A stretch of DNA of 64,000 bases from Mycolicibacterium sp. CR10 (GCF_005222675.1 NZ_STGE01000023.1:1-64000); one strand, 5' to 3'. Positions 8,508 through 18,277 are shown, counted from the first letter of the stretch. Notes: generated by a model from the sequence alone, not told the origin. A program made the numbers and translations.

Positions 8508-9725
8508 GTGAACCTGGCGCCTGGGTACAGGCACGTGTCACGGACCCTTCAGGCCCACGCGAATTGGATCGCGCGGGCACGCTTCGACGACTACATCGTC
8601 GCGGCGGGGGCGGTCACGGCGGGGCTTCCGGTGATCGGTCGACATCTCGAACCGATGGCCGGTATGGCCGCGCTGAGCGTGTGGGGTCTTCGGTATCTCC
8701 CTGACTTCATGACCTCGGCCAGGACCCGCCTCGGTCCCGGAGCCGCTGATCACCGGCGGATGCACCTTCAGGGTCTCGGTGACGTGATGACCGCAGGGAT
8801 GAGCGACGTCGTCGCCGCCGACGTGTTGGAGCAGCCCTGGCCGATCGCCGACACGGGTGCGCCCTGGCGCAACGCCTCCCGCCACCGCCGTGCCGTCTAC
8901 CGTGCCTCGGTGCCCTACGGAGACGAGCCGGGCCAACTGCTCGACGTGTGGCGCCGCGAAGATCTCACAGGACCGGCGCCGGTTCTGGTGTTCATCCCCG
9001 GCGGTGCCTGGATCTTCGGTAGCCGTGCGCTGCAAGGCCACGAATTGATGGCGCACCTCGCCGAATTGGGTTGGGTGTGCCTGTCGATGCAGTACCGAAC
9101 CAGCCCGAAGCACCGGTGGCCTCGCCAGATCATCGACGTCAAGGCCGCGATCGCCTGGGCACGCGCCAACTCCCACCACTACGGCGGTGACCGCTCCTTC
9201 GTCGCTGTCGCGGGGTGCTCGGCCGGTGGGCACATGGCCACCCTCGTCGGGCTGACGCCCGGCGACAAGCAGTGGGAGGCCGGGCTGCCCGCGTCGGCGG
9301 ACACCTCGGTCGACGCGGTTGTCAGTGTGTACGGCCGCTATGACTGGGAAGACGGTTCGACACCGGAACGGGCCCGGTTCATGGATTTCCTGGAGCGGGT
9401 GGTGGTCAAGCGCCGCCAGTCGCGGCATCCCGACGTGTTCCGGGACGCCTCCCCGTTGGCCCGCGTGAACGCCGGAGCGCCACCGTTTTTCGTGCTTCAC
9501 GGCGACAGCGACGTGATCATCCCCGTCGAAGAGGCACGCGGTTTCGTCGAGCGCCTACGGGCGGTGTCGCGCAACCCGGTCGGCTATGTGGAACTGCCCG
9601 GCACCGGTCATGGTTTCGATCTCACCGACGGCACTCGGACGTGCGCGTCGGTGCGGGCGATCGGCCTGTTCCTCGAACACGTGCACCGGGTACGCCCGCC
9701 CGCACAGGTGGAAGCGGTCGTCTGA
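8508..9725 (+). CDS. Alpha/beta-hydrolase esterase, hormone-sensitive-lipase/carboxylesterase type
   Basis: Protein of 405 aa resembling mycobacterial LipM/LipQ-type esterases in length and layout. An N-terminal segment of about 130 residues precedes the alpha/beta-hydrolase core. The oxyanion-hole motif reads FIPGGAWIFG (PGG in place of the usual HGG). The nucleophile elbow is VAGCSAGGHMA with the Ser near residue 238. The acid is in VLHGDSDVIIP and the His in GTGHGFD. It would hydrolyse a short- or medium-chain ester; the natural substrate is unknown. It ends 3 nt from the convergent WS/DGAT gene. Confidence 0.75.
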   Translation: MNLAPGYRHVSRTLQAHANWIARARFDDYIVAAGAVTAGLPVIGRHLEPMAGMAALSVWGLRYLPDFMTSARTRLGPGAADHRRMHLQGLGDVMTAGMSDVVAADVLEQPWPIADTGAPWRNASRHRRAVYRASVPYGDEPGQLLDVWRREDLTGPAPVLVFIPGGAWIFGSRALQGHELMAHLAELGWVCLSMQYRTSPKHRWPRQIIDVKAAIAWARANSHHYGGDRSFVAVAGCSAGGHMATLVGLTPGDKQWEAGLPASADTSVDAVVSVYGRYDWEDGSTPERARFMDFLERVVVKRRQSRHPDVFRDASPLARVNAGAPPFFVLHGDSDVIIPVEEARGFVERLRAVSRNPVGYVELPGTGHGFDLTDGTRTCASVRAIGLFLEHVHRVRPPAQVEAVV

Positions 9726-9728
9726 CAG

Positions 9729-11165
9729 TCAGCCTGAGATGGCCAACAGGTCGTCGAACGACGCCTGCATGCACTCGGCGTAATACCCCGGGTCGGGCAG
9801 TGCCTTGCGTTCAGCCGTGACCCCCATCGACACCGTTCCGTTGTAGCTCGCGATGACGTGGAACAGATTCATTCCCCCGATCAGCGGCCCGAGGCCGGTG
9901 ACGCGAACAAGCCGCGCCCCACGGAAGTAGATCGGTTCGGCAGGGCCCGGCACATTGCTCACCGTGGTGTTGGCGACCGGGGGACTGGAGAAGGGCATCG
10001 CGGACGCTGCCTTCACCGTCAGACCCAGCAGCGTGGTGGGTATCAACCCCACGATCTCCATCAACTGTGTGGTGCTCGACGAGTCCGCGCCGTCGCGAAA
10101 CCCGGCGGACTCGGCGGCGATTGCGACCAGCCGTTCGTGTGGGTCCGCGGAATTCGTCGCCAGCGTGTGCAGCCTGCCGAACAGCCGGTTGCCGCCTCCG
10201 CCTTGCTCGCTGGAGTCCCGGATCGAGGCCGGGCACGCCGCAACCAGAGTGTCCTCCGGTAACTCGTCATGCCCGTCGAGGTAACGGCGAAGGGCCCCAC
10301 CGACATACGCGAGCGCCACGTCGTTGATCGTCGCACCGGGAACGCTCGCCTTGATGCGCTTGAAGTCCGCGAGGTCGTGGAAGCGAGCCTCGAAAACTCG
10401 AGCAGGGGAGGCTGACTCGTTGAACCGAGTGGCCGGTGCGAAGATCGAGCCCGAGCCGCCGCCGAGCGTGGAGGCGATGCCGCCGGCCACTTTTCCTGGC
10501 AGCGAGGCCAATTGGCCGACTGCCTTGAGCGCGCTGGGCAGGACGACCCTGCTGGCGCGCAACGGATACAGCACCCCGTTGATTGCGGTGCGGGACACCA
10601 GGCCTGCGGTCGACGGGAGAGCGTCCGGTTCCCAGGGTGTCTCGGGAGGGGCAGGCCGTGGACCGTCGGCGGCGAGGTCGTGCATCGCCGCCATCAGCTC
10701 GACACTCTCCATGCCGTCGACAACGCTGTGGTGCAGCTTGAGGCCGATCGCGAATGCGCCTTCGGGAACCCCGGGAATCGAGTTCAGCCCTTCGATCACC
10801 GTCATCTCCCACGGCGGGCGGCGCAGGTCGATCTGCCTCGCATGGATCCGTGCGATCTGGATGCACAGCTGACGCCAGTCGCCCGGCTGCGGCAACGCGA
10901 TATGGCGCACGTGGTACTCGAGATCGAAGTCGGGATCGTCCACCCAGTACGGCATGTGCAGACCGCCGGGCAATTCGGTCAGCCTCCGCCGGAACGTCGG
11001 CGCCAGGTGCAAGCGAGCCTCGATCTCTTCGAGGATCCCTTTGAAGGTGACCTTCCCGCCGGGTGCTGTTGCGGGGTCGTACACCAGCAGCATCTGGATC
11101 TGCATCGGGGTCTCGGGCCGCTCGGCGCGCAGCATCATGTCGTCGGTCCAGCTGAGCTGCTGCAC
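9729..11165 (-). CDS. Wax ester synthase/diacylglycerol acyltransferase (WS/DGAT family)
   Basis: Protein of 478 aa, typical length for mycobacterial Tgs proteins. The catalytic HHxxxDG motif is LHHSVVDGM (H145, H146, D150). The C-terminal NVPGPAEPIYFRGA is the second conserved block of the family (NVPGP). It would esterify diacylglycerol or a long-chain alcohol with acyl-CoA, at the membrane or lipid-droplet surface, for storage lipid. The GTG start is preceded by CGGAG at a suitable distance. Mycobacteria carry many paralogues, so no Tgs number is assigned. The next gene on this strand, hisN, is unrelated. Confidence 0.85.
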   Translation of the reverse strand: MQQLSWTDDMMLRAERPETPMQIQMLLVYDPATAPGGKVTFKGILEEIEARLHLAPTFRRRLTELPGGLHMPYWVDDPDFDLEYHVRHIALPQPGDWRQLCIQIARIHARQIDLRRPPWEMTVIEGLNSIPGVPEGAFAIGLKLHHSVVDGMESVELMAAMHDLAADGPRPAPPETPWEPDALPSTAGLVSRTAINGVLYPLRASRVVLPSALKAVGQLASLPGKVAGGIASTLGGGSGSIFAPATRFNESASPARVFEARFHDLADFKRIKASVPGATINDVALAYVGGALRRYLDGHDELPEDTLVAACPASIRDSSEQGGGGNRLFGRLHTLATNSADPHERLVAIAAESAGFRDGADSSSTTQLMEIVGLIPTTLLGLTVKAASAMPFSSPPVANTTVSNVPGPAEPIYFRGARLVRVTGLGPLIGGMNLFHVIASYNGTVSMGVTAERKALPDPGYYAECMQASFDDLLAISG

Positions 11166-11251
11166 GTGAAGCTCCGTTCCCCCCGGCCGATTTCGCTAAA
11201 CCCAGGCTAGGCGCGCCGCACCTCGGTGCGCCGGGATTCGTGGGGATCGCG

Positions 11252-12034
11252 TCAGAGGTGACCGAGGTGTTCCAACACCGCGTCGTGCAGCAGCGCGTTG
11301 GTCGCCACCGCACTTCCGCCGTGCGGACCTGGTTCGGCGGCCAGGCTGGTGAACCTGCCACCCGCCTCGCGCACCAGGATGTCCAGCGGCGCGAGGTCCC
11401 AGAGCTTGACCTCCGGTTCCACCGCGACGTCGACCGCGCCCTCGGCCACCAGGCAGTACGACCAGAAGTCGCCGTAGGCCCGCACCCGCCAGACGGCGTC
11501 GGTGAATTCGAGGAATCGGGACCGCCCCGCGTCCCAGCCGGTGGTCAGGTCGGAAAATGACACGCTGGCCGATCCGAGGTCGCCGACCGCGGAGACGGAG
11601 ATCTGGCGCGTCGCACCGCCGAACGAGCTGAATGCGCCCTGACCCTCGGCGGCCCACCACCGGCGTCCCAGCGCCGGCGCGCTCACGACGCCCACCACCG
11701 GCACGCCATCGACGAGCAGCGCGATCAGCGTCGCCCACACCGGCACCCCGCGGACGAAGTTCTTGGTGCCGTCGATGGGGTCGATGACCCATTGGCGGCC
11801 ACTGAATTCCTTTGTGCCGCCGAACTCCTCACCGAACACCGAATCCTGCGGTCGCGATTCGGAGAGCCGGGTGCGCAGGAGCGTCTCGGCGTCGAGGTCG
11901 GCGTCGGTCGCCGGCGTCATGTCGGGCTTGGTCTCCACCCGCAGGTCCACGGCGCCGAAGCGCCGCATCGTCAGCGCGTCCGCCTCCGCGGCCAGCTCGA
12001 GAGCCAGTTTGAGGTCATCCACCAGGGTGCTCAT
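11252..12034 (-). CDS. hisN: Histidinol-phosphatase HisN, inositol-monophosphatase family
   Basis: Protein of 260 aa, identical in length class to the mycobacterial HisN encoded by Rv3137. The metal-binding motifs of the IMPase fold are all present: GEEFG near residue 69, DPIDGTKNF near 85, and [17 protein letters not shown] near 210. Known M. tuberculosis HisN dephosphorylates L-histidinol phosphate in histidine biosynthesis using Mg2+. Assignment to HisN rather than a general inositol monophosphatase relies on the mycobacterial synteny with the fadE24/fadE23 pair. It is divergent from the small membrane-protein gene at 12058, with only 23 bp between the start codons. Confidence 0.8.
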   Translation of the reverse strand: MSTLVDDLKLALELAAEADALTMRRFGAVDLRVETKPDMTPATDADLDAETLLRTRLSESRPQDSVFGEEFGGTKEFSGRQWVIDPIDGTKNFVRGVPVWATLIALLVDGVPVVGVVSAPALGRRWWAAEGQGAFSSFGGATRQISVSAVGDLGSASVSFSDLTTGWDAGRSRFLEFTDAVWRVRAYGDFWSYCLVAEGAVDVAVEPEVKLWDLAPLDILVREAGGRFTSLAAEPGPHGGSAVATNALLHDAVLEHLGHL

Positions 12035-12045
12035 ATGTGCCGTCC

Positions 12046-12051
12046 TACCAT
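12046..12051 (+). promoter_or_regulatory. -10 box of a probable leaderless promoter
   Basis: TACCAT ends 6 nt before GTG 12058 and matches TANNNT. The hisN/membrane-protein spacer is so short that hisN must be transcribed from a site overlapping this one. Confidence 0.45.
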
Positions 12052-12057
12052 GTCGGG

Positions 12058-12411
12058 GTGGCCGAATTCGCGATCATCCTCCTGCTCGTCGGCGCGCTCG
12101 TGCTCATCGCCTCGCCGTGGATCATGCGCAGACGCAAGATCGGGAACGACTGGGTGCAGGGCACGCTGCTGGTCACGGGCGTCAGCCCACGGCCTGACGG
12201 CGTCGACGGCCCCCAGTACGCCACGATCACCGGCGTCATCAACGGTCCGACCGTGAACGAGTTCACCGTCTACCAGCGTCTCGAGGTCGATGTCGATGCG
12301 TGGCCGACGATGGGCGCGCTGTTCCCGGTGGTGTACTCACCGAAGAACGCGGAGAACTGGCGATTCGCGCCGACTCCCGACACGCCCCCGCTCAACGACT
12401 ACCGCCCGTAG
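12058..12411 (+). CDS. Small single-pass membrane protein, unknown function
   Basis: Predicted protein of 117 aa. Residues about 2-21 ([20 protein letters not shown]) form one membrane helix followed at once by the basic stretch RRRK, so the C-terminal 90 residues are probably cytoplasmic. The soluble part is beta-rich with [22 protein letters not shown] and ends in PPLNDYRP. No enzymatic motif is visible. Similar small proteins next to hisN occur in mycobacteria, but no function is known to me. The start was set by the -10 box just upstream; an in-frame earlier codon at 12037 would overlap the hisN promoter. Confidence 0.65.
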   Translation: MAEFAIILLLVGALVLIASPWIMRRRKIGNDWVQGTLLVTGVSPRPDGVDGPQYATITGVINGPTVNEFTVYQRLEVDVDAWPTMGALFPVVYSPKNAENWRFAPTPDTPPLNDYRP

Positions 12412-12496
12412 GCGCGCTTCGTCGTCAGCCGTGCCCGATGGGCTGACTCCTCACGGGGCTCGTCCCTCGCGCGCTTCGTCGTCAGCCGTGCCCGAT
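12412..12496. repeat. 28-bp direct repeat, one copy being the 3' end of fprA
   Basis: Identical 28-bp segments lie at 12412-12439 and 12469-12496, separated by 29 bp. The second copy contains the last five codons and the stop of fprA (RIGHG-stop); the first is a non-coding duplicate in the spacer after the stop of the small membrane gene. It looks like a local duplication of the fprA tail. Confidence 0.75.
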
Positions 12497-13876
12497 CCGG
12501 AGCATGTCGGCGACACTTGTCAGCTTCACCCGAGGCCTTCCGGTCCCCTCGCCGGTCGTGCGCTCGTGCGTGTCGATCAGCCTCCAGTGGTCGTCGGTGA
12601 CGACCTTGGGCTGCCGCTCGACGAACCACGTCGCGAGCCGGTGAGCGTGGTCCTCGTCGAAGTCGGCGAGCTCGGCCGCACCGAGGTCGGCGAGCAGCGT
12701 GTCCACCGTCTCCTGGGAGTCCTTCTTGTTGGTGCCGATCACGCCGGTGGGCCCGCGCTTGATCCAGCCCGCCACATATTCATTGCGGCTCCCCGCCACG
12801 CGGCCATCGACGTGCGGGATGGTCGCTGAGCGCTCATCGAACGGCAGCCCCGACGTCGGCAGACCGCGGTAGCCGACCGCGCGCACCACGAGCTGCGTGG
12901 GCAACTCCTCGCGTTCGCCGGTGTCCTTGGCGACCACCCGGCCGTCGGCGTCGCGAACCAGTTCGTTGCGGCCGAACACGATCGATGCGACCCGCTTGTC
13001 TGGTCCATCGCCGGACTTGATCTCGATCGGTGAGGTGCAGAAGCGGAAGACGATGCGACGTTTCAGGCCGCGCGGTGGGCGCTCGGCGTAACTGCGCAGC
13101 ACCTTGATGTTGTTGCGCACCGTCTTGCCCGCCGCCTCCAGATCGTCGTCGGTGATATCGGCGAAGTCGGCGGGATCGACGATGATGTCCACATCGCCGA
13201 GGCCGTTGAGATCACCCAGCTCGCGCAGTTCCAGCGTGGTGAACGGCGCCTGCAGCGGCCCCCGGCGACCGACGATGACCACTTCCTCCACACCGCGCGA
13301 GTGCAGCGATTCCAGGGCGTGATCGGCGATATCGGTGGAGGCCAGCGCGTCAGGGTCGCAGACGAGAATGCGAGCCACGTCCAGGGCGACGTTGCCGTTG
13401 CCGATGACGACTGCGCGTCCGGCCGACAGGTCGGGGGTCATCTCCTCGAAGTGGGGATGCGCGTTGTACCAACCGACGAAGTCGACCGCGGCCATGCTGC
13501 CCGGCAGGTCCTCGCCGGGGATGGCCAACGCCCGATCCGACTGGGCGCCGATCGCATAGATGACGGCGTCGTACCGCTCGGCCAGTTCGGCGGGATGCAC
13601 ATGCTCGCCGACGCGGATGTTGCCGAAGAACCGGAACCGCGGATCCATGGCCGTCTTCTCGAACTGAGCGCTGATCGACTTGATCTTCGGATGGTCGGGC
13701 GCTACGCCCGATCGCACCAGCCCCCACGGGGTCGGAAGCATCTCGAGCATGTCGATCCGCACATCGCGATCGCCGGATTCTTCGGACGCGGCGAATTTCA
13801 GCAGGGAGGCGGCGGCAAAGTACCCCGAGGGTCCTGAGCCGACGATGGCCACGTGATACGGCCGCATTAAGGGCAT
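12482..13876 (-). CDS. fprA: Ferredoxin/adrenodoxin-type NADPH reductase FprA
   Basis: Flavoprotein of 464 aa matching M. tuberculosis FprA (Rv3106, about 456 aa). The N-terminal FAD-binding motif is IVGSGPSGYFAAASLL, followed by LEMLPTPWGLVRSGVAPDHP typical of adrenodoxin reductases. The NADP-binding region has VIGNGNVALDVARIL, and the C-terminus has the YVAGWIKRGPTGVIGTNK block. It transfers electrons from NADPH to ferredoxins that can serve P450s or Fe-S enzymes. AGAAGG lies 7 nt before ATG 13876 (MPLMRPY); the internal ATG at 13867 (MRPY) corresponds to the annotated M. tuberculosis start and is possible. The tail is duplicated downstream. It is divergent from prfB, as in other mycobacteria. 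Confidence 0.9.
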   Translation of the reverse strand: MPLMRPYHVAIVGSGPSGYFAAASLLKFAASEESGDRDVRIDMLEMLPTPWGLVRSGVAPDHPKIKSISAQFEKTAMDPRFRFFGNIRVGEHVHPAELAERYDAVIYAIGAQSDRALAIPGEDLPGSMAAVDFVGWYNAHPHFEEMTPDLSAGRAVVIGNGNVALDVARILVCDPDALASTDIADHALESLHSRGVEEVVIVGRRGPLQAPFTTLELRELGDLNGLGDVDIIVDPADFADITDDDLEAAGKTVRNNIKVLRSYAERPPRGLKRRIVFRFCTSPIEIKSGDGPDKRVASIVFGRNELVRDADGRVVAKDTGEREELPTQLVVRAVGYRGLPTSGLPFDERSATIPHVDGRVAGSRNEYVAGWIKRGPTGVIGTNKKDSQETVDTLLADLGAAELADFDEDHAHRLATWFVERQPKVVTDDHWRLIDTHERTTGEGTGRPRVKLTSVADMLRIGHG

Positions 13877-14014
13877 AGGGCTGCCTTCTGTCCGGCCCGG
13901 TCACGCGCAAGGGGCTGTCGCGGCGCGGCCGGGTGAGGGTCCAACCCGATGCTAGATCGCGACGAACGCAGTTGATGTAGGTCATGGGGAAATCCGCTGC
14001 GTGGTTTCGGTGAG

Positions 14015-14020
14015 TACCCT
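14015..14020 (+). promoter_or_regulatory. -10 box of prfB promoter, probably leaderless
   Basis: TACCCT matches TANNNT and ends 8 nt before the prfB GTG at 14029. A start site on the first base of the codon is within the usual spacing. Confidence 0.4.
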
Positions 14021-14028
14021 GAACTCCC

Positions 14029-15144
14029 GTGGATCCTGACCGCCAATCCGATATCGCCACCTTGGACTCCACGCTCACCACCGTAGAGCGTGTGCTCGAC
14101 GTCGAGGGGCTTCGCGGTCGTATCGAAAAGCTCGAGCAGGACGCCTCCGATCCGAACCTGTGGGACGACCAGTCGCGTGCCCAGAAAGTCACCAGTGAGC
14201 TGTCCCACGCCCAGAACGAGCTGCGGCGCGTCGAGGCGCTGCGGTCGCGCCTGGACGACCTGCCGGTGCTCTACGAGCTCGCCGCCGAAGAGGAGGGGGC
14301 AGACGCCGAGGGCGCCACCGCCGAGGCCGACGCCGAGCTCAAGCAGCTGACCGACGACATCGCCGCGATGGAGGTCCGCACCCTGCTCTCCGGGGAGTAC
14401 GACGAGCGCGAAGCCGTCGTCACCATCCGGTCCGGGGCGGGCGGCGTGGACGCCGCCGACTGGGCCGAGATGCTGATGCGGATGTACATCCGGTGGGCCG
14501 AGCAGCACAACTACGGCGTGGAGGTGTTCGACACCTCCTACGCCGAGGAAGCCGGCATCAAGAGCGCGACGTTCGCCGTGCACGCGCCGTACGCCTACGG
14601 GAACCTGTCGGTCGAACAGGGCACCCACCGACTCGTGCGCATCAGCCCGTTCGACAACCAGAACCGGCGCCAGACGTCGTTCGCCGATGTCGAGGTGCTG
14701 CCGGTCGTGGAGACCACCGACCACATCGAGATCCCCGAGGGCGACATCCGGGTCGACGTGTACCGGTCCAGCGGTCCCGGCGGCCAGTCGGTGAACACCA
14801 CCGACTCGGCGGTGCGACTGACCCACATCCCGACCGGCATCGTCGTCACCTGCCAGAACGAGAAGTCGCAGCTGCAGAACAAGGTGTCGGCGATGCGGGT
14901 GCTTCAGGCAAAGTTGTTGGAACGCAAGCGCTTAGAAGAGCGCGCCGAGATGGATGCACTCAAGGGGGACGGCGGCAGCTCCTGGGGCAACCAGATGCGT
15001 TCCTATGTGCTGCACCCCTACCAGATGGTTAAGGACCTGCGCACCGAATACGAGGTCGGCAATCCGGCAGCGGTGCTGGATGGCGACATCGACGGCTTCC
15101 TGGAAGCCGGAATCCGGTGGCGCAACAGAAAAGATGACGACTAG
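14029..15144 (+). CDS. prfB: Peptide chain release factor 2
   Basis: RF2 of 371 aa. The peptidyl-tRNA hydrolysis motif GGQ lies in [20 protein letters not shown], and the RF2 stop-recognition tripeptide is in [11 protein letters not shown] (SPF), which distinguishes it from RF1 (PxT). It terminates translation at UGA and UAA in the ribosomal A site. The reading frame is continuous from the GTG; there is no internal UGA or programmed +1 frameshift of the E. coli kind, consistent with actinobacterial prfB. It starts the collinear block prfB-mscS-like-proline-rich-ftsE-ftsX-smpB, as in M. tuberculosis Rv3105c-Rv3100c. Confidence 0.95.
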   Translation: MDPDRQSDIATLDSTLTTVERVLDVEGLRGRIEKLEQDASDPNLWDDQSRAQKVTSELSHAQNELRRVEALRSRLDDLPVLYELAAEEEGADAEGATAEADAELKQLTDDIAAMEVRTLLSGEYDEREAVVTIRSGAGGVDAADWAEMLMRMYIRWAEQHNYGVEVFDTSYAEEAGIKSATFAVHAPYAYGNLSVEQGTHRLVRISPFDNQNRRQTSFADVEVLPVVETTDHIEIPEGDIRVDVYRSSGPGGQSVNTTDSAVRLTHIPTGIVVTCQNEKSQLQNKVSAMRVLQAKLLERKRLEERAEMDALKGDGGSSWGNQMRSYVLHPYQMVKDLRTEYEVGNPAAVLDGDIDGFLEAGIRWRNRKDDD

Positions 15145-15147
15145 CCC

Positions 15148-16119
15148 TTGAACAGCACCGTACTTGCGTTCGACTTCGCCTCCCATTGGCACGGCTTCTG
15201 GCGAGGTGACATCGGCATCTGGATTCTCGACCGCGGCGTGCGCATCGCGCTGCTGCTGATCGGCGGGCTGCTGGCGGCCCGGTTCATCAACTGGACGGCC
15301 AAGCGCATCACCCGTCGGATCGACGCCGAATACCAGGAGAGCGACCAGCTGGTGCGCTCGGAGAGCGCCAAGCACCGCCAAGCCGTCGCCTCGGTGATCT
15401 CGTGGGTGTCGGTGGCGCTGCTGTTCGTCATGGTGGCCGTGCAGATCACCGACATCCTGGCGATCCCGATCGGCTCGCTGGTGGCGCCCGCGGCGGTGAT
15501 CGGCGCCGCGCTGGGCTTCGGTGCGCAGCGCGTGGTCCAGGATCTGCTCTCGGGGTTCTTCATCATCACCGAGAAGCAGTACGGCTTCGGTGACCTCGTC
15601 GCGCTGACGGTCGCGGGCATCGCCCAGCCCGCGGAGGGCACCGTCGAGGACGTCACGCTGCGGGTGACGAAGCTGCGCTCGGCAGAGGGGGAGATGTTCA
15701 CCATCCCCAACGGTCAGATCGTCAAGACGGTCAACCTGTCCAAAGACTGGGCGAGGGCCGTCATCGACATTCCGGTGCCGACCGCCGCCGACCTCAACGT
15801 CGTCAACGATGTCCTTCACGACGTCGCGCAGAAGGCTGTCGACGACCCGGAGCTGAAGGATCTGCTGCTCGACGCGCCGCAGCTCATGGGCGTGGAGAGC
15901 ATCGAACTCGACACCGTGAACCTGCGCATGGTCGCCCGCACGCTGCCCGGCAAGCAGTTCGAGGTCGGGCGCCGGCTGCGCATCCTGGTGATCCGGGCGC
16001 TGCGCCGCGCAGGCATCGTCGCGCCCGTCGACGGTTCGACGCCGGTGGTCGGCGCGATCGTGCATCCTGCGACCACCGGCAGCGCCGAGAAGAGCCAAGG
16101 CCCGGAGTCGGACAAATGA
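15148..16119 (+). CDS. MscS-family mechanosensitive channel protein
   Basis: Membrane protein of 323 aa starting at TTG 15148, 3 nt after the prfB stop, so translation is probably coupled. Predicted helices lie near residues 27-50 (IALLLIGGLLAARFINW), 78-100 (VASVISWVSVALLFVMVAVQ) and 108-135, the last being the pore-lining type (VGAAVIGAALGFGAQRVVQDLLSG pattern). The beta domain follows with FTIPNGQIVKTVNLSKDW, the conserved MscS P-N-x-x-[IV] segment. It would open under membrane tension to release osmolytes. It corresponds by position to Rv3104c. The last four bases overlap the next gene's ATGA. Confidence 0.8.
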   Translation: MNSTVLAFDFASHWHGFWRGDIGIWILDRGVRIALLLIGGLLAARFINWTAKRITRRIDAEYQESDQLVRSESAKHRQAVASVISWVSVALLFVMVAVQITDILAIPIGSLVAPAAVIGAALGFGAQRVVQDLLSGFFIITEKQYGFGDLVALTVAGIAQPAEGTVEDVTLRVTKLRSAEGEMFTIPNGQIVKTVNLSKDWARAVIDIPVPTAADLNVVNDVLHDVAQKAVDDPELKDLLLDAPQLMGVESIELDTVNLRMVARTLPGKQFEVGRRLRILVIRALRRAGIVAPVDGSTPVVGAIVHPATTGSAEKSQGPESDK

Positions 16120-16634
16120 AACTCACCTTCAGGCGACAGGACGGGGTTGCCCGCGGCTGGCCGGCCTACATGTTCGGCGGCCGGGTACGCACGTCCACCG
16201 CTGCGTTGATGCTGGCGTTCGTCGCGTTGTTCTGGGTGAATCAGAACTATCAGCCCGAACCTGCCGCCACGGTGGATCCGTCACAGCAGGTGGTGCCGCC
16301 CGGGTTCGTGCCCGACCCGAACTACACCTGGGTGCCGCGGACCAACGTTCGTCGGGAACCTGCGTACACGACCACCACCCCCACCACCACGACGACAACC
16401 ACGAACACGACGACCACAACCACGAGCCCGACGGAACCCACCACGTCGCCCGATCAGACGACCACGTCCGGTCCTGACGGCACGTCCTCGCCGGCCCCGA
16501 CGACGACGGTGATCGATCCGGACGGGATCGGGCCGTCGAGCCCGCAGACCTTCACCCAGTCGCCCCCGCTGACGTTCACCCCGAACACCACGCCGGCGGC
16601 TCCGTCACCGCCGACGACGGTGGCCCCGCGGTAG
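16116..16634 (+). CDS. Proline/threonine-rich single-pass membrane protein (Rv3103c-like)
   Basis: Protein of 172 aa. The first 25 residues are basic and cytoplasmic, residues about 27-45 ([19 protein letters not shown]) span the membrane, and the rest is exported. Residues about 87-115 are almost pure Thr (runs of TTT with N and P), and the C-terminus is Pro/Thr/Ser rich, which looks like a cell-wall-spanning linker and a possible O-mannosylation target. It sits between the mscS-like gene (4-nt ATGA overlap) and ftsE, the same place as Rv3103c. Function is unknown; location suggests a division or envelope role. The Thr codon run (ACC/ACG/ACA) is low-complexity and prone to length variation. 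Confidence 0.75.
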   Translation: MKLTFRRQDGVARGWPAYMFGGRVRTSTAALMLAFVALFWVNQNYQPEPAATVDPSQQVVPPGFVPDPNYTWVPRTNVRREPAYTTTTPTTTTTTTNTTTTTTSPTEPTTSPDQTTTSGPDGTSSPAPTTTVIDPDGIGPSSPQTFTQSPPLTFTPNTTPAAPSPPTTVAPR

Positions 16635-16641
16635 CGCGGGG
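16624..16641 (+). terminator. GC hairpin after the proline-rich gene
   Basis: CCCCGCG (16624-16630) pairs with CGCGGGG (16635-16641) around a GTAG loop that includes part of the stop codon at 16632. There is no T-tract, so it may attenuate rather than end transcription into ftsE, which has its own promoter. Confidence 0.4.
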
Positions 16642-16673
16642 TAACGCAGCGTGGTTCTTTGATGCCGCACCGC

Positions 16674-16679
16674 TACACT
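16674..16679 (+). promoter_or_regulatory. -10 box of ftsE promoter, probably leaderless
   Basis: TACACT ends 8 nt before GTG 16688 and 11 nt before ATG 16691. The spacing favours GTG 16688 as both transcription and translation start. Confidence 0.45.
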
Positions 16680-16687
16680 GGCGTGCC

Positions 16688-17380
16688 GTGATGATCACCC
16701 TCGACCACGTGTCAAAGCAGTACAAGTCGTCGGCACGTCCGGCGCTCGACAACATCTCGTTGAAGATCGACAAGGGTGAGTTCGTCTTCCTCATCGGACC
16801 GTCCGGGTCGGGCAAGTCCACGTTCATGCGACTGCTGCTGGCCGAGGACCACCCGTCCTCAGGCGATATCCGGGTGTCGAAGTTCCATGTGAACAAGCTC
16901 TCGGGCCGGCACGTCCCGGGCTTACGCCAGGTCATGGGGTGTGTTTTCCAGGACTTCCGGCTGCTGCAGCAGAAGACCGTGTTCGAGAACGTGGCCTTCG
17001 CGCTCGAGGTGATCGGCAAGCGCGGCGACGTGATCAACCGGGTGGTTCCCGACGTCCTGGAGATGGTGGGACTGTCCGGCAAGGCCAACCGGCTGCCCGC
17101 CGAACTGTCCGGCGGCGAGCAGCAGCGCGTCGCCATTGCGCGGGCGTTCGTCAACAGGCCGCTGGTATTGCTGGCCGACGAGCCGACCGGAAACCTCGAC
17201 CCGGAAACCAGCAAGGACATCATGGACCTGCTCGAGCGGATCAACCGCACGGGCACCACGGTGCTGATGGCCACCCACGACCACCACATCGTGGACTCGA
17301 TGCGCCAACGTGTCATCGAACTCGAACTCGGCCGCCTGATTCGTGACGAACAGCGCGGCGTCTACGGAATGGACCGCTAA
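16688..17380 (+). CDS. ftsE: Cell division ABC-type ATPase FtsE
   Basis: ATP-binding protein of 230 aa (229 if ATG 16691 is used, the start of M. tuberculosis FtsE). Walker A is [10 protein letters not shown], the Q-loop is in CVFQDFRLL, the ABC signature is [14 protein letters not shown], Walker B is [14 protein letters not shown] and the H-loop is MATHDHH. With FtsX it forms the membrane complex that couples ATP hydrolysis at the divisome to activation of periplasmic peptidoglycan hydrolases (RipC in mycobacteria). The stop codon abuts the ftsX GTG directly. Confidence 0.95.
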   Translation: MMITLDHVSKQYKSSARPALDNISLKIDKGEFVFLIGPSGSGKSTFMRLLLAEDHPSSGDIRVSKFHVNKLSGRHVPGLRQVMGCVFQDFRLLQQKTVFENVAFALEVIGKRGDVINRVVPDVLEMVGLSGKANRLPAELSGGEQQRVAIARAFVNRPLVLLADEPTGNLDPETSKDIMDLLERINRTGTTVLMATHDHHIVDSMRQRVIELELGRLIRDEQRGVYGMDR

Positions 17381-18274
17381 GTGCGCTTCGGCTTTCTCAT
17401 CAACGAAGTCCTGACCGGGCTTCGCCGCAACGTGACCATGACGGTCGCGATGATCCTCACCACCGCGATCTCCATCGGCCTGTTCGGCGGTGGCCTTCTG
17501 GTGGTCCGCCTGGCCGACCAGTCGCGCGACATCTACCTCGACCGGGTGGAGAGTCAGGTCTTCCTCGTCAACGACGTGTCGGCCAACGATCCGACCTGTG
17601 ACGCGGACCCCTGCAAGGCGCTGCGCCAGACGATCGAGGACCGCGACGACGTCCGCTCCGTTCGGTTCCTGAACCGCGACGAGGCCTATGACGACGCGAT
17701 CCGGAAGTTCCCGCAGTACAAAGACGTCGCGGGCAGGGACGCGTTCCCGGCGTCGTTCGTCGTCAAGCTCAACGATCCCGAGCAGCACAAGGACTTCGAC
17801 GAAGCCATGGTGGGCCAACCCGGCGTGCTGAACGTGCTGAACCAGAAGGACCTGATCGACCGACTGTTCGCGGTACTCGACGGGTTGTCCAGAGCGGCGT
17901 TCGCGGTCGCGTTGGTGCAGGCCATCGGCGCGGTGCTGTTGATCGCCAACATGGTTCAAGTCGCTGCGTACACCCGAAGGACCGAGATCGGCATCATGCG
18001 ACTGGTGGGAGCCAGTCGGTGGTACACGCAACTACCCTTCCTGGTCGAGGCGATGCTCGCGGCATTCATCGGTGTGGTGATCGCCATCGGCGGGCTGATC
18101 GCGGTGCGCGCGCTGTTCCTGGAGAAGGCCCTCGACCAGTTCTACCAAGCCAATCTGATCGCACGCATCGACTATGCCGACATCCTCTACATCGCGCCCA
18201 TCCTGTTGTTCGTGGGTGTGGCGATGGCCGGTGTCACGTCGTATGTCACGTTGCGGCTGTATGTGCGAAGGTAG
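17381..18274 (+). CDS. ftsX: Cell division permease-like protein FtsX
   Basis: Membrane protein of 297 aa with the FtsX topology: one N-terminal helix (about 20-45), an extracellular domain of about 120 residues, then three C-terminal helices (about 165-190, 220-245, 265-290). The extracellular domain has two Cys in [13 protein letters not shown], a likely disulfide as in M. tuberculosis FtsX. The [21 protein letters not shown] segment is the conserved cytoplasmic coupling helix before the second membrane pair. It partners FtsE and transmits the signal to cell-wall hydrolases. The GTG start immediately follows the ftsE stop. Confidence 0.95.
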   Translation: MRFGFLINEVLTGLRRNVTMTVAMILTTAISIGLFGGGLLVVRLADQSRDIYLDRVESQVFLVNDVSANDPTCDADPCKALRQTIEDRDDVRSVRFLNRDEAYDDAIRKFPQYKDVAGRDAFPASFVVKLNDPEQHKDFDEAMVGQPGVLNVLNQKDLIDRLFAVLDGLSRAAFAVALVQAIGAVLLIANMVQVAAYTRRTEIGIMRLVGASRWYTQLPFLVEAMLAAFIGVVIAIGGLIAVRALFLEKALDQFYQANLIARIDYADILYIAPILLFVGVAMAGVTSYVTLRLYVRR

Positions 18275-18277
18275 CTG

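Noticed and set aside
14029..15144. Programmed +1 frameshift in prfB
   Set aside because: The frame is continuous with no internal UGA; actinobacterial prfB genes lack this element.
16360..16440. Threonine-codon run in the proline-rich protein as a possible CRISPR or satellite array
   Set aside because: The ACC/ACG/ACA units are in frame within a coding region and form a low-complexity linker; there are no spacer-repeat units.
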